From SCQX01 sp035720945 (lineage in GTDB: Bacteria; Pseudomonadota; Gammaproteobacteria; Burkholderiales; Burkholderiaceae_B), in assembly GCA_035720945.1 (NCBI GenBank), contig DASTNK010000063.1, positions 1 through 23,638 of the forward strand: a stretch of 23,638 bases of DNA, in the 5' to 3' direction. The notes below the pieces were generated by a model. The model was not told where the DNA came from and did not search any database. It saw nothing but the letters and a program-made list of their open reading frames with translations. This document shows, in pieces, positions 7,982 through 15,526 of this stretch (position 1 is its first letter; every line of letters begins with the position of its first letter). Made by a program: the position numbers and the translations under genes.

Positions 7982-8319
7982 GATGTTGTTCCTCAAATAG
8001 ACAGCGGTGGTGCTCCGCCCGGCCCGGCTCCGCTCGGCTCGGAGCGTGGGGTTTCGCCGTCGCGCGACCACCCACCGGCAAAGTTCGAAAAAATGGCTGG
8101 CAGCCTCATCGCCCGACGCCAACCACAAGGTACCCCCACCTCGGGGTTCTGGCAAATACATGCCGTTCACTGGCGAGAACGCGAACCGCGAGACACCTGC
8201 CCCATCTTCAACCCTATCAATAAGTTTTATATAAAAAATAAATATAAATGAATTTATTTATATAACCGCACGCCCTAGAATTCATGACATCCATCTATTT
8301 GTTTATTCGAGACCCCGCC
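7982..8319. other. Divergent intergenic region between ADP-ribosylglycohydrolase-like gene and exporter gene
   Basis: This 338-base region has two halves. The left part (about 8000-8210) is GC-rich with short hairpins: gctccg/cggagc at 8027-8045 and acccc/ggggt at 8132-8147. The right part (about 8215-8300) is strikingly AT-rich and holds the inverted repeat at 8227-8265. It must hold promoters for both divergent genes; none can be assigned with confidence. Confidence 0.5.
8227..8265. promoter_or_regulatory. AT-rich inverted repeat upstream of exporter gene, candidate operator/promoter
   Basis: Two copies of the self-complementary octamer ttatataa (8227-8234 and 8258-8265) flank arms aaataaat (8236-8243) and atttattt (8252-8259). 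The whole forms an imperfect dyad. The block is nearly free of G and C inside a GC-rich chromosome. It sits 55 bases before the exporter start, where a regulator site or promoter is expected. Confidence 0.45.
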
Positions 8320-9402
8320 ATGTCCGCCACGCCCACAGCCTTGTCCCCCGATCATGCCCATGGCTCGGCAAAGCACCATAAAAAGCACCGTTCGGGGAAC
8401 GCCTCGCAGTCCCAGAAACCCAACGTCCTGCTCGGCCTGGTGCTCGCCGCCGCTGTTGGCGCGGTGGCCCTGGTCGCCGGGCGCTGGATGCCATTAATCG
8501 GCGGACCGGTGTTCGGCATTATTTTCGGTATCATCATCCGCAACGCCATCGGTGTCGGCCCCCTGTTCCGACCAGGGCTGCAATTCGCCTCCAAGCAAGT
8601 GTTGCAGTGGTCCATCATCGCACTGGGTTTCAGTCTCAGCATCCAGCAAGTCGCCAAGACTGGTCTGGAATCATTGTCGGTGACGTTCGTCACCATCACG
8701 GTGGCCTTCGTATCCGCCTACCTGCTGGGCAAGTGGCTCAACATTCCGAGCAAACTTTGCACGTTGATTGGCGTGGGCACGGCCATTTGCGGCGGCTCGG
8801 CCATCGCAGCCGTCACGCCCATCATCAAGGCGGATGACCACGACACCGCGTTCGCCATCTCGACGATATTCCTGTTCAACATCGTGGCGGTCCTGACCTT
8901 CCCACTGCTGGGCCATTGGCTGCACATGACGGACATGGGCTTCGGGATGTGGGCCGGCACAGCCATCAATGACACGTCATCGGTCGTCGCGGCGGGCTTC
9001 AGCTTCAGCCATGCGGCGGGTGACTTCGCCACCATCGTCAAGCTCACACGGGCCACGCTGATCATCCCGGTCTGTCTGGGACTGGCCTTCTACGAAGCCT
9101 GGCGCCACAAAAAACATGGCAGCGGCGACTTCAGCCTGGCGCGCATCTTCCCCTGGTTCATTCTGTGGTTCCTGGTGGCGTCGATCATTCGCTCCACCGG
9201 CCTCCTGCCGGAAAGCTGGAACAGTGGGCTGCACTTCCTGGCCGAGTTCCTGATCATCATGGCCCTGACCGCCATCGGTCTGTCGTCCGACCTGCGGCGC
9301 ATGGCCTCGGCCGGTATCCGCCCCATTCTGCTGGGTCTGGGAGTCTGGGCAGCGGTATCGTTGAGCAGCCTGATGGTCCAGCACTATATGGGGTCTTGGT
9401 AA
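8320..9402 (+). CDS. YeiH/UPF0324-family membrane protein, putative sulfate/sulfite exporter
   Basis: A 360-residue inner-membrane protein with about ten hydrophobic segments, of the family annotated as putative sulfate exporters (Cons_hypoth698, PF03601). Diagnostic patterns are IIALGFSLSIQQV, GVGTAICGGSAIAAVTPIIK, MWAGTAINDTSSVVAAGF and LTAIGLSSDLRRM. An ATG at 8284 in the same frame adds 12 residues; neither start has a strong ribosome site, and I prefer 8320 (MSATPTAL). The cytoplasmic N-terminus is unusually histidine- and lysine-rich (DHAHGSAKHHKKHR, 11-24). The sulfite dehydrogenase genes downstream support a role in sulfite or sulfate efflux. The transported ion has not been established from sequence; family function is known only loosely. 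Confidence 0.88.
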   Translation: MSATPTALSPDHAHGSAKHHKKHRSGNASQSQKPNVLLGLVLAAAVGAVALVAGRWMPLIGGPVFGIIFGIIIRNAIGVGPLFRPGLQFASKQVLQWSIIALGFSLSIQQVAKTGLESLSVTFVTITVAFVSAYLLGKWLNIPSKLCTLIGVGTAICGGSAIAAVTPIIKADDHDTAFAISTIFLFNIVAVLTFPLLGHWLHMTDMGFGMWAGTAINDTSSVVAAGFSFSHAAGDFATIVKLTRATLIIPVCLGLAFYEAWRHKKHGSGDFSLARIFPWFILWFLVASIIRSTGLLPESWNSGLHFLAEFLIIMALTAIGLSSDLRRMASAGIRPILLGLGVWAAVSLSSLMVQHYMGSW

Positions 9403-9431
9403 GGCGCTAAACACCAAACATAACCGAACAC

Positions 9432-9479
9432 ACACATCCCCGGTGGTTGCTCCAGTCGACGCGGCCACCGGGGATGTGT
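9432..9479. promoter_or_regulatory. Perfect 15-bp inverted repeat (hairpin) between exporter gene and sorA
   Basis: Arms acacatccccggtgg (9432-9446) and ccaccggggatgtgt (9465-9479) are exact reverse complements with an 18-base loop. The loop can add two G-U and two G-C pairs. No T-run follows on either strand, so a simple intrinsic terminator is unlikely. It is a strong candidate for an attenuator, an mRNA-stability element or an operator ahead of sorA. Confidence 0.75.
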
Positions 9480-9527
9480 CGCTGTGAAGCCGCAAAAACA
9501 CAACCATTACAACCTGAAGGGGAATGC

Positions 9528-10781
9528 ATGAAGAAACCACACATGGATCATGGTGGGGCCGTCGTCGACCGACGCCACTTTTTACGAATGGGTCTCGGGC
9601 TGGGTGCCGGCGCCGCGCTGGGTGGCCTTGCGGGGCGTGCCTCGGCGGCTGAATCATCCGCCACCATCGATCTTCCATTCGCCAACGGTCTGCGTCAGAT
9701 GGCGACATTTCCACAGAAGCGCCCACTGATTCTCCTGACCAGCCGGCCGCCGCAACTCGAAACGCCGTTCAAGGTTTTCAACGAAGGCATATTCACCCCA
9801 AACGACGCGTTCTTCGTGCGCTATCACTGGAGCGGCATTCCAACCAGCATCGACCCGCGCACCTATCGTGTGCGGATCAAAGGCCTGGTCGACACGCCCC
9901 TGTCGCTATCACTCGACGAACTCAAGAAAATGGGCACGGTCACGCTCGCGGCCGCGCATCAATGCTCCGGCAACAGCCGCGGCTTCGCCAACCCCCGTGT
10001 CAATGGTGGCGAATCGGGCAATGGCGCCATGGGCAACGCGCGCTGGACCGGCGTGCCACTGAAGAAAGTGCTGGAAAAAGCTGGACTGAAGGCCGGCGCC
10101 GTGCAGGTTTCGTTCAATGGCCTGGACCACCCTCCGCTGGGCGACGGCCCCGACTTCATCAAGGCTCTGGACATTGATCACGCCATGGACGGCGAAGTGA
10201 TGTTGGCCTGGTCCATGAACGATGCCGATCTGCCCATGCTCAACGGCTATCCGCTGCGATTGATCGTGCCCGGCTACTACGGCACCTACTGGGTGAAACA
10301 CTTGTCCGACATCACTGTCATGGACAAAGTGCTGGCGAACTTCTGGATGGCAAAAGCCTATCGTGTGCCGGATGATGCCTGCGCCTGCGTCCCGGCGGGA
10401 GGGAAAATGGTCCATTCACGCCCCATTGGCCGTTTCGCCATCCGGTCATTCCTCACCAATGTGCTGGACGGCGACACTATCCCGGCGGGCAAGGCCACGC
10501 TGTTGCGCGGCTTCGCCTTCGACGGCGGCTACGGGCTCACGGCGGTCAACGTGTCGGCCGACGGCGGGAAAACCTGGTCACGCGCCAAGCTGGGAGAAGA
10601 CCACGGCAAGTATTCTTTCCGCGAATGGACCTTGCCGTTCACGCCCGCAAAGGCCGGTCCGCTGGAAATCAAGGTGCGAGCCTTCAATAAGATAGGCCAG
10701 ACCCAGCCCATGGAGGCGCTCTGGAACCCGTCGGGCTACATGCGCAATGTCGTCGAAACCACACGTGTCATCGCGGCCTAG
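9528..10781 (+). CDS. sorA: Molybdopterin-dependent sulfite dehydrogenase, catalytic subunit (Tat-exported)
   Basis: A 417-residue periplasmic molybdenum enzyme that oxidises sulfite to sulfate and passes electrons to cytochrome c. The start at 9528 follows aagggga. A Tat signal is clear: DRRHFLRM at residues 14-21, then a glycine/alanine hydrophobic stretch and an ASA cleavage site near residue 40. The Mo-coordinating cysteine lies in AAHQCSGNSRG (Cys146). Other sulfite-oxidase-fold features are FFVRYHWSGIP, the pterin-site region PLRLIVPGYYGTYWVKHL, and a C-terminal Mo-co dimerisation domain with RGFAFDGGYGLTAVNVSADGG split over the strand pair. The cytochrome gene follows after 11 bases, the usual sorAB arrangement. 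YedY-type reductases are less likely because of the paired cytochrome and the SorA-like length. Confidence 0.93.
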   Translation: MKKPHMDHGGAVVDRRHFLRMGLGLGAGAALGGLAGRASAAESSATIDLPFANGLRQMATFPQKRPLILLTSRPPQLETPFKVFNEGIFTPNDAFFVRYHWSGIPTSIDPRTYRVRIKGLVDTPLSLSLDELKKMGTVTLAAAHQCSGNSRGFANPRVNGGESGNGAMGNARWTGVPLKKVLEKAGLKAGAVQVSFNGLDHPPLGDGPDFIKALDIDHAMDGEVMLAWSMNDADLPMLNGYPLRLIVPGYYGTYWVKHLSDITVMDKVLANFWMAKAYRVPDDACACVPAGGKMVHSRPIGRFAIRSFLTNVLDGDTIPAGKATLLRGFAFDGGYGLTAVNVSADGGKTWSRAKLGEDHGKYSFREWTLPFTPAKAGPLEIKVRAFNKIGQTQPMEALWNPSGYMRNVVETTRVIAA

Positions 10782-10792
10782 GAATCATCATC

Positions 10793-11491
10793 ATGCTGAA
10801 AAAAAGGAATCTCACCACGCTCGCCGGCACCGCCGCCCTGCTCGCGGGTTTGTGCACATCCGCCAGCGCGCTGGAAATCACACTGCCGCCCGAAACCGCC
10901 ACGCTCAAGCCCAGCACACTGCCGGGCTACCAGAAGGCGCTGCAAAACTGCACGGCCTGTCACTCGGCGCAATACATGCAGACTCAGCCGGCCTCCTCGC
11001 ACGCCTGGTGGACGGCCGAGGTGCATAAAATGAAGAACGCCTACGGCGCCCCCATCGCCGAGGCCGACATGAACGCCATCGCCGACTACATGTTCGCGGT
11101 ATACGGGCCAGGCAAGGGTGCGGATGAAGCCAACGCACCCGGCGCCAAGCCGGCATTGGCTGTCGCGACGACCGCCGATGCCACGACGCGCACAGCCAGG
11201 GCGGACGGGAAGACGCTCAAGCTCGATGCGCAGGCGCTGCTCAAGGCCAACAACTGTCTGGCCTGCCACGCCGTGGATCACAAAGTGGTCGGGCCCGCCT
11301 ACAACGATGTGGCGGCCCGCTACGCCGGTAAGCCCGACGCCGAGGCCACCATCGCCCGGCATATCCGCGAAGGGGGATCCGGAAAATGGGGGCCGGTACC
11401 CATGCCGCCGTTTTCCAATCTCACCGACGCCCAGTCCCTAGTGCTGGCGTCCTGGATAGTGGGCCTGGGCGCGGACAAGCACTCGAAATAG
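10793..11491 (+). CDS. sorB: Di-haem cytochrome c, electron acceptor of sulfite dehydrogenase (SorB-like fused to second cytochrome)
   Basis: A 232-residue periplasmic cytochrome c with a Sec signal peptide (cleavage near ASA-LE, residue 26). Two haem sites are present: CTACH at 53-57 and CLACH at 155-159. The first domain (about 40-105), with WWTAEVHKMKNAYGAPI and ending DYMFAVYG, resembles the single-haem SorB subunit. An alanine/threonine-rich linker (about 112-140) leads to a second class-I cytochrome domain with KVVGPAYNDVAARY and PVPMPPF, the latter likely giving the distal methionine. SorB described from other bacteria is a small mono-haem protein, so this reads as a SorB plus c551-type fusion. 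An aggaa site overlaps the sorA stop, indicating coupled translation. Confidence 0.88.
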   Translation: MLKKRNLTTLAGTAALLAGLCTSASALEITLPPETATLKPSTLPGYQKALQNCTACHSAQYMQTQPASSHAWWTAEVHKMKNAYGAPIAEADMNAIADYMFAVYGPGKGADEANAPGAKPALAVATTADATTRTARADGKTLKLDAQALLKANNCLACHAVDHKVVGPAYNDVAARYAGKPDAEATIARHIREGGSGKWGPVPMPPFSNLTDAQSLVLASWIVGLGADKHSK

Positions 11492-11589
11492 CGTGCCGGG
11501 CGCCGTCTGGGTTCAGAACCTGTTCTCCAATGCCCCACGCCCCAGTCGGCGGCTTCATTTGGGGTAAACAAGGTCCGGGCCCGCCGGCG

Positions 11590-12363
11590 TTACCCGAACC
11601 GGCCCGTGATGTAGTCTTCTGTTTCCTTGCGGGCCGGCTTGAGGAAGATCTGATCGGTGGGGCCGTACTCCATCAACTCACCCATGTACATGTAGGCCGT
11701 GTGGTCGGAGCAACGCGCGGCCTGCTGCATGTTGTGCGTGACGATGACCACGGTGTAGTCGGCCTTCAATTCCGCGATCAATTCCTCGATCTTGGCCGTC
11801 GAAATCGGGTCCAGCGCGGAGCAGGGTTCATCCAGCAGCAGCACCTCGGGCTTGATGGCCACACCGCGCGCAATGCACAGACGCTGTTGCTGCCCTCCAG
11901 ACAAGCTGTTGCCGCTCTGACGCAGTTTGTCCTTCACCTCGCCCCACAGAGCCGCCTTGTACAGCGCCCATTCGACGCGCTCGTCCATCTCACCCTTGCT
12001 GAGCTTCTCGAATAGACGAACGCCGAATGCGATGTTGTCGTAGATGCTCATGGGGAATGGCGTCGGCTTCTGAAACACCATGCCCACCTTGGCGCGTATC
12101 AGGGAAATGTCGGTGCGCGAGGTCAGCAGGTTCTCACCATCGATGTTGATCTCACCCGTGGCGCGCTGGCCGGGGTAGAGCTCGAACATGCGGTTGAACG
12201 TGCGCAACAGCGTCGACTTGCCGCATCCGGACGGCCCGATGAACGCGGTCACCTTCTTTTCCCGGATGGGCAGGCTGACATCACGGATCGCATGAAACTT
12301 GCCGTAGTGGAAGTTCAGGTTCCGGACATCGATCTTGATGGATTCATCGAGGAGCGTGGGCAT
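11590..12363 (-). CDS. pstB: Phosphate ABC transporter ATP-binding protein
   Basis: A 257-residue cytoplasmic ATPase powering high-affinity phosphate import through PstC and PstA. Walker A is GPSGCGKST (43-51), the signature is LSGGQQQR (154-161), and Walker B is VLLLDEP (174-180) followed by CSALDPIST. The PstB hallmarks GMVFQKPTPFPMSIYDNIA and THNMQQAARCSD are present. Length is normal for the family. It is last in the visible pst run and lies 115 bases after pstA, a larger gap than between the other pst genes. No phoU gene follows; the next gene (the sorB-like cytochrome) is convergent, with 98 bases between the ends and no clear terminator. Confidence 0.97.
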   Translation of the reverse strand: MPTLLDESIKIDVRNLNFHYGKFHAIRDVSLPIREKKVTAFIGPSGCGKSTLLRTFNRMFELYPGQRATGEINIDGENLLTSRTDISLIRAKVGMVFQKPTPFPMSIYDNIAFGVRLFEKLSKGEMDERVEWALYKAALWGEVKDKLRQSGNSLSGGQQQRLCIARGVAIKPEVLLLDEPCSALDPISTAKIEELIAELKADYTVVIVTHNMQQAARCSDHTAYMYMGELMEYGPTDQIFLKPARKETEDYITGRFG

Positions 12364-12478
12364 GTACAGATTCCAGATCAGTTTTTGGTGAAAACGGCGT
12401 TGGCGTCACGAGTTGTTGTGTCACGAGCTAGAGCCACGAATTGGGGTGACGAATCACCGCCGTACCGAAAGCAGCGAA
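12364..12478 (-). promoter_or_regulatory. pstA-pstB spacer with small hairpin and CTCGTGAC repeats
   Basis: Read on the - strand, a ggtga-ttcg-tcacc stem with a UUCG loop (12445-12458) is followed by attcgtggc and then two copies of ctcgtgac 17 bases apart. No T-run follows. It could tune the level or stability of pstB mRNA; this is inferred from position only. Confidence 0.35.
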
Positions 12479-13342
12479 TCATTTTTTTCGAAACAACACC
12501 CGAGCCGTGATGCTGATGCCCAGTACGATGAGTGTGATCAACGCGGCCCCCGCCCAGGCCAGGCGATTCCAGTCCGAAAACGGGCTCGCGGCATACTGGA
12601 AGATGATGACCGGCAGGTTGGCGATGGGCGCGTTCATGTTCCACGACATGAACTGATTGTTCAATGCCGTGAACAACAAAGGCGCCGTCTCGCCGGATAT
12701 GCGCGCCACCGCCAGAAGCACGCCGGTGACGATACCCGACCACGCGGCCCGATAGCAGACAAACACGACGATGCGCCACTGCGGGCAACCCAGGGCCGCG
12801 GCGGCCTCGCGCAGACTGTTCGGCACCAGTTGAAGCATGTTGTCGGTGGATCGCACCACCACGGGGATCACCAGGATGGATAGCGCGAATGCCCCCGCCC
12901 ATCCCGAGTAGTGGCCAACCTGGGCCACATAGACCGCATAGATGAACAGGCCGATGATGATAGACGGCGCTGAGAGCAGCACGTCGTTCAGAAAGCGCGT
13001 GGCCGGCGCCAACCATCCCCTGCGTCCGTACTCGGCCAGATAAGTGCCGGCCAGGATGCCCACGGGCGTACCGATCAGGGTGCCCACCGCCGTCATCATC
13101 ACACTGCCCACGATCGCGTTGAGCAAGCCGCCATCCGCACCTGGCGGGGGCGTCGTCTCGGTGAACAGCGTCCAGGACATCGCGGCCCCGCCCTTGTACA
13201 ACAAGGTCAATAGAATCCAGCACAGCCAGAACAGCCCGAACAACAGCGCCAGCATCGACAACGTCAGCATGACGCGGTTGACGAATCGACGGCGGCGATA
13301 GACACCGTTGGGTCGGCCTGCGCCGGAATCACGGGGGTTCAT
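12479..13342 (-). CDS. pstA: Phosphate ABC transporter permease PstA
   Basis: A 287-residue inner-membrane permease of the binding-protein-dependent transport family, partner of PstC. Six hydrophobic segments are evident, starting with FVNRVMLTLSMLALLFGLFW. PstA-specific patterns are GGLLNAIVGSVMMTAVGTLI, GTYLAEYGRRGW, LSAPSIIIGLFIY and the EAA loop SLREAAAALGCPQWRI, followed by ARISGETAPLLFTAL. The start at 13342 has a strong gaggag ribosome site 9 bases upstream and lies 13 bases after the pstC stop, so the two are in one operon. The cytoplasmic N-terminus contains an arginine cluster (YRRRRF). Confidence 0.96.
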   Translation of the reverse strand: MNPRDSGAGRPNGVYRRRRFVNRVMLTLSMLALLFGLFWLCWILLTLLYKGGAAMSWTLFTETTPPPGADGGLLNAIVGSVMMTAVGTLIGTPVGILAGTYLAEYGRRGWLAPATRFLNDVLLSAPSIIIGLFIYAVYVAQVGHYSGWAGAFALSILVIPVVVRSTDNMLQLVPNSLREAAAALGCPQWRIVVFVCYRAAWSGIVTGVLLAVARISGETAPLLFTALNNQFMSWNMNAPIANLPVIIFQYAASPFSDWNRLAWAGAALITLIVLGISITARVLFRKK

Positions 13343-13355
13343 AACTGTCGACTCC

Positions 13356-14291
13356 TCAACGCTTGCCTTCGCTCCCGCCGAGACGGGACAGAAGCACCTT
13401 GGACAGCGCCAGGACGATTGTGGTGATCAGAAACAGAATCAGCCCCATCTCCAGCAGGGCCGACTTCTGCAGCCCGCCCGCCTCGTTGAATTCGTTGGCC
13501 AACGCGGATGCTATGGAATTGGACGGCGAGAACAACGAGGACGGCAGGGTGAAGGCATTGCCGATGACGAACGTCACCGCCATGGTCTCGCCCAGGGCTC
13601 GGCCCAGCCCCAGCATGATGCCGCCAATCACCCCGTTCTTCGTATAGGGCAGCACCACCTTCCACATCACTTCCCAGGTCGTGCCGCCAAGACCGTAGGC
13701 GGATTCCTTCAGCATGGGTGGCACCACCTCGAACACGTCGCGCATGACGGCGGTGATGAAAGGAATGACCATGATGGACAGGATGAGGCCCGCGGTGAAC
13801 ACGCCTATGCCGAACGGCGGGCCGGAAAACACGTCGCGCAACACCGGGACGTCGTGGAACAGCCAGATCAGTCCGGGTTGCACATACTGCTGGAACAACG
13901 GCACGAAGACGAACAACCCCCACATACCATAGATGATCGAGGGAATGGCCGCCAGCAGTTCCACCGCCGTTCCCAGCGGGCCTCGCAGCCAGCGTGGCGA
14001 CAGTTCCGTCAGGAACATCGCGATCCCGAAAGACACAGGCACCGCGATGAGCAGCGCCAGGAACGACGTGAGCAACGTGCCGACGACCGGCACCAGCGCG
14101 CCATAATGATGGCGCACCGGATTCCAGTCATTGGTCCAGAGAAACGCCAGCCCGTTCTTCACAATGGAATCGCGGCTGCCGTAAACCAATGCCACCATGA
14201 TGGCGGCCAGCAAGGCGAAAACCAGGAACGCGAACGCGCGCGTCACGTTCCTGAACAGCACATCGCTCACGCCGCTGCGGGATGTATTCAT
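13356..14291 (-). CDS. pstC: Phosphate ABC transporter permease PstC
   Basis: A 311-residue inner-membrane permease, the other channel half of the phosphate importer. The start region (DVLFRNVTRAFAFLVFALLA), the periplasmic loop with FLWTNDWNPV and HHYGALVPVVGTL, ELLAAIPSIIYGMWGLFVFV, and the EAA loop PPMLKESAYGLGGTTWEVM followed by GLGRALGETMAVTFVIGN are standard PstC features. It begins 17 bases after pstS with only a weak ribosome site, so expression probably depends on readthrough from pstS. Length is normal. Confidence 0.96.
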   Translation of the reverse strand: MNTSRSGVSDVLFRNVTRAFAFLVFALLAAIMVALVYGSRDSIVKNGLAFLWTNDWNPVRHHYGALVPVVGTLLTSFLALLIAVPVSFGIAMFLTELSPRWLRGPLGTAVELLAAIPSIIYGMWGLFVFVPLFQQYVQPGLIWLFHDVPVLRDVFSGPPFGIGVFTAGLILSIMVIPFITAVMRDVFEVVPPMLKESAYGLGGTTWEVMWKVVLPYTKNGVIGGIMLGLGRALGETMAVTFVIGNAFTLPSSLFSPSNSIASALANEFNEAGGLQKSALLEMGLILFLITTIVLALSKVLLSRLGGSEGKR

Positions 14292-14308
14292 TGGGCCAGG
14301 GTCTTAAG

Positions 14309-15352
14309 CTATTTCCAGACCGCCGAGCCGTCGGCCGCCTTGATCTGCGTCTTCCATGCCTGGGTGATCTTCGACGTCACCTCGGCGGGCAGCGGCACAT
14401 AATCCAGCGCCTCGGCCGCCTTGGCGCCATTCTTGAATGCCCAGTCGAAGAACGCCAGCACCTGCCGGGCCTTCTCGGGATTCTCCTGTTTCTTGTGCAC
14501 CAGGATGAAGGTGGCGGACGTCACGGGCCAGGAACGGGCTCCGGGCTCGTCGGTCAGGACCACGCCCATTCCGGGCGCACTGTTCCAGTCGGCGTTCTCC
14601 GCCGCGGCGGCAAACGCGCCTTGGGTGGGCTGCACGAACTGGCCGTCGCGATTCTTCAAACCAACCCAGGACAAGTGGTTCTGCTTGGCGTAGGCATATT
14701 CGACGTAACCGATGGCATTATGCAACTGCCGCACATATGCCGCCACCCCTTCGTTGCCCTTGCCGCCCTGGCCCACCGGCCATTTCACGGCCTTGCCCTC
14801 GCCCACCTGCGATTTCCAGGCCGGCGATACCTTGGACAGGTAATTGGTCCAGCCAAACGTGGTGCCCGAACCGTCTGAGCGATGCACGACGATGATCGCG
14901 GCACCCGGCAGCTTGATACCGGGATTGAGCGCGGCGATGGCCGGGTCGTTCCACATCTTCACCTTGCCCAGGAAGATGTCAGCCAGCACCGGCCCCGACA
15001 GCCTCAACTGCCCCGGCGCAATGCCCTGCACGTTGACGACCGGCACCGTTCCGCCGATGACCGCCGGGAACTGCAGCAAACCGTTCTTTTCCAGATCTGG
15101 CCCTTTCATGGGGTCGTCCGAAGCGCCGAAATCAACCGTCTTGGCGATGATCTGCTGCTGCCCGCCGCCAGAGCCGATGGACTGGTAGTTGACCCGGTTT
15201 CCCGTGGCCTTGTTGTAGAGCGTGGCCCATTTGGCGTAGACCGGATACGGGAACGAGGCACCCGCCCCAGTGATGTCGGCGGCCTGGGCAGCCAGGACAA
15301 CGCTACTGGCGGCGACGCCGGCAACCACCTTCAACACTACTTTCAAATTCAT
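14309..15352 (-). CDS. pstS: Phosphate-binding periplasmic protein PstS
   Basis: A 347-residue exported binding protein that captures phosphate for PstCAB. The ATG at 15352 (MNLKVVLKVVAGVAASSVVL) gives a proper Sec signal peptide with AQAA cleavage near residue 25 and has an aaggg ribosome site. The open frame extends upstream to 15493, but that would run through the Pho box and the promoter. Phosphate-pocket segments are visible: GAGASFPYPVY (29-39), SIGSGGGQQQI (58-68), DFGASDDPM (74-82) and VHRSDGSGTTFGWTNYL. It leads the pstSCAB order and is preceded by ppk on the same strand. Confidence 0.96.
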   Translation of the reverse strand: MNLKVVLKVVAGVAASSVVLAAQAADITGAGASFPYPVYAKWATLYNKATGNRVNYQSIGSGGGQQQIIAKTVDFGASDDPMKGPDLEKNGLLQFPAVIGGTVPVVNVQGIAPGQLRLSGPVLADIFLGKVKMWNDPAIAALNPGIKLPGAAIIVVHRSDGSGTTFGWTNYLSKVSPAWKSQVGEGKAVKWPVGQGGKGNEGVAAYVRQLHNAIGYVEYAYAKQNHLSWVGLKNRDGQFVQPTQGAFAAAAENADWNSAPGMGVVLTDEPGARSWPVTSATFILVHKKQENPEKARQVLAFFDWAFKNGAKAAEALDYVPLPAEVTSKITQAWKTQIKAADGSAVWK

Positions 15353-15437
15353 CAAATGCCCTTTTGGAGTCATTGGGAAGCGGCCGGTACACATCGCGGA
15401 TATCCGGTTTGGAATCGACACTCCCGGCACAGGCGTC

Positions 15438-15471
15438 ATGATAGGGGCACTCTGTGACAACTTCATGACAC
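15438..15471 (-). promoter_or_regulatory. Pho box and -10 element upstream of pstS
   Basis: On the - strand, gtgtcatgaagttgtcaca (15471-15453) contains two tgtca repeats spaced 11 bases apart, matching the PhoB-binding Pho box pattern. After 9 bases comes tatcat (15443-15438), a good -10 hexamer, as expected when PhoB replaces -35 recognition. It lies about 100 bases before the pstS start and implies PhoB-dependent induction of pstSCAB in low phosphate. Confidence 0.82.
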
Positions 15472-15526
15472 ACTCATTTCCGGCCTCGAACACAAGCCGG
15501 GCAATCCGATGAAAACGGAGGGGATC

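Noticed and set aside
7982..8170. Upstream extension of the ADP-ribosylglycohydrolase-like frame
   Set aside because: The extra 63 codons have no family similarity, and a strong gaggaa ribosome site marks the start at 7981.
11515..11526. Palindrome agaacctgttct between sorB and pstB as a terminator
   Set aside because: Too short, with a two-base centre and no T-run on either strand; nothing better was found in this 98-base gap.
15480..15500. ccggc/gccgg stem between ppk1 and pstS as a ppk1 terminator
   Set aside because: Only five base pairs with an 11-base loop and no T-run.
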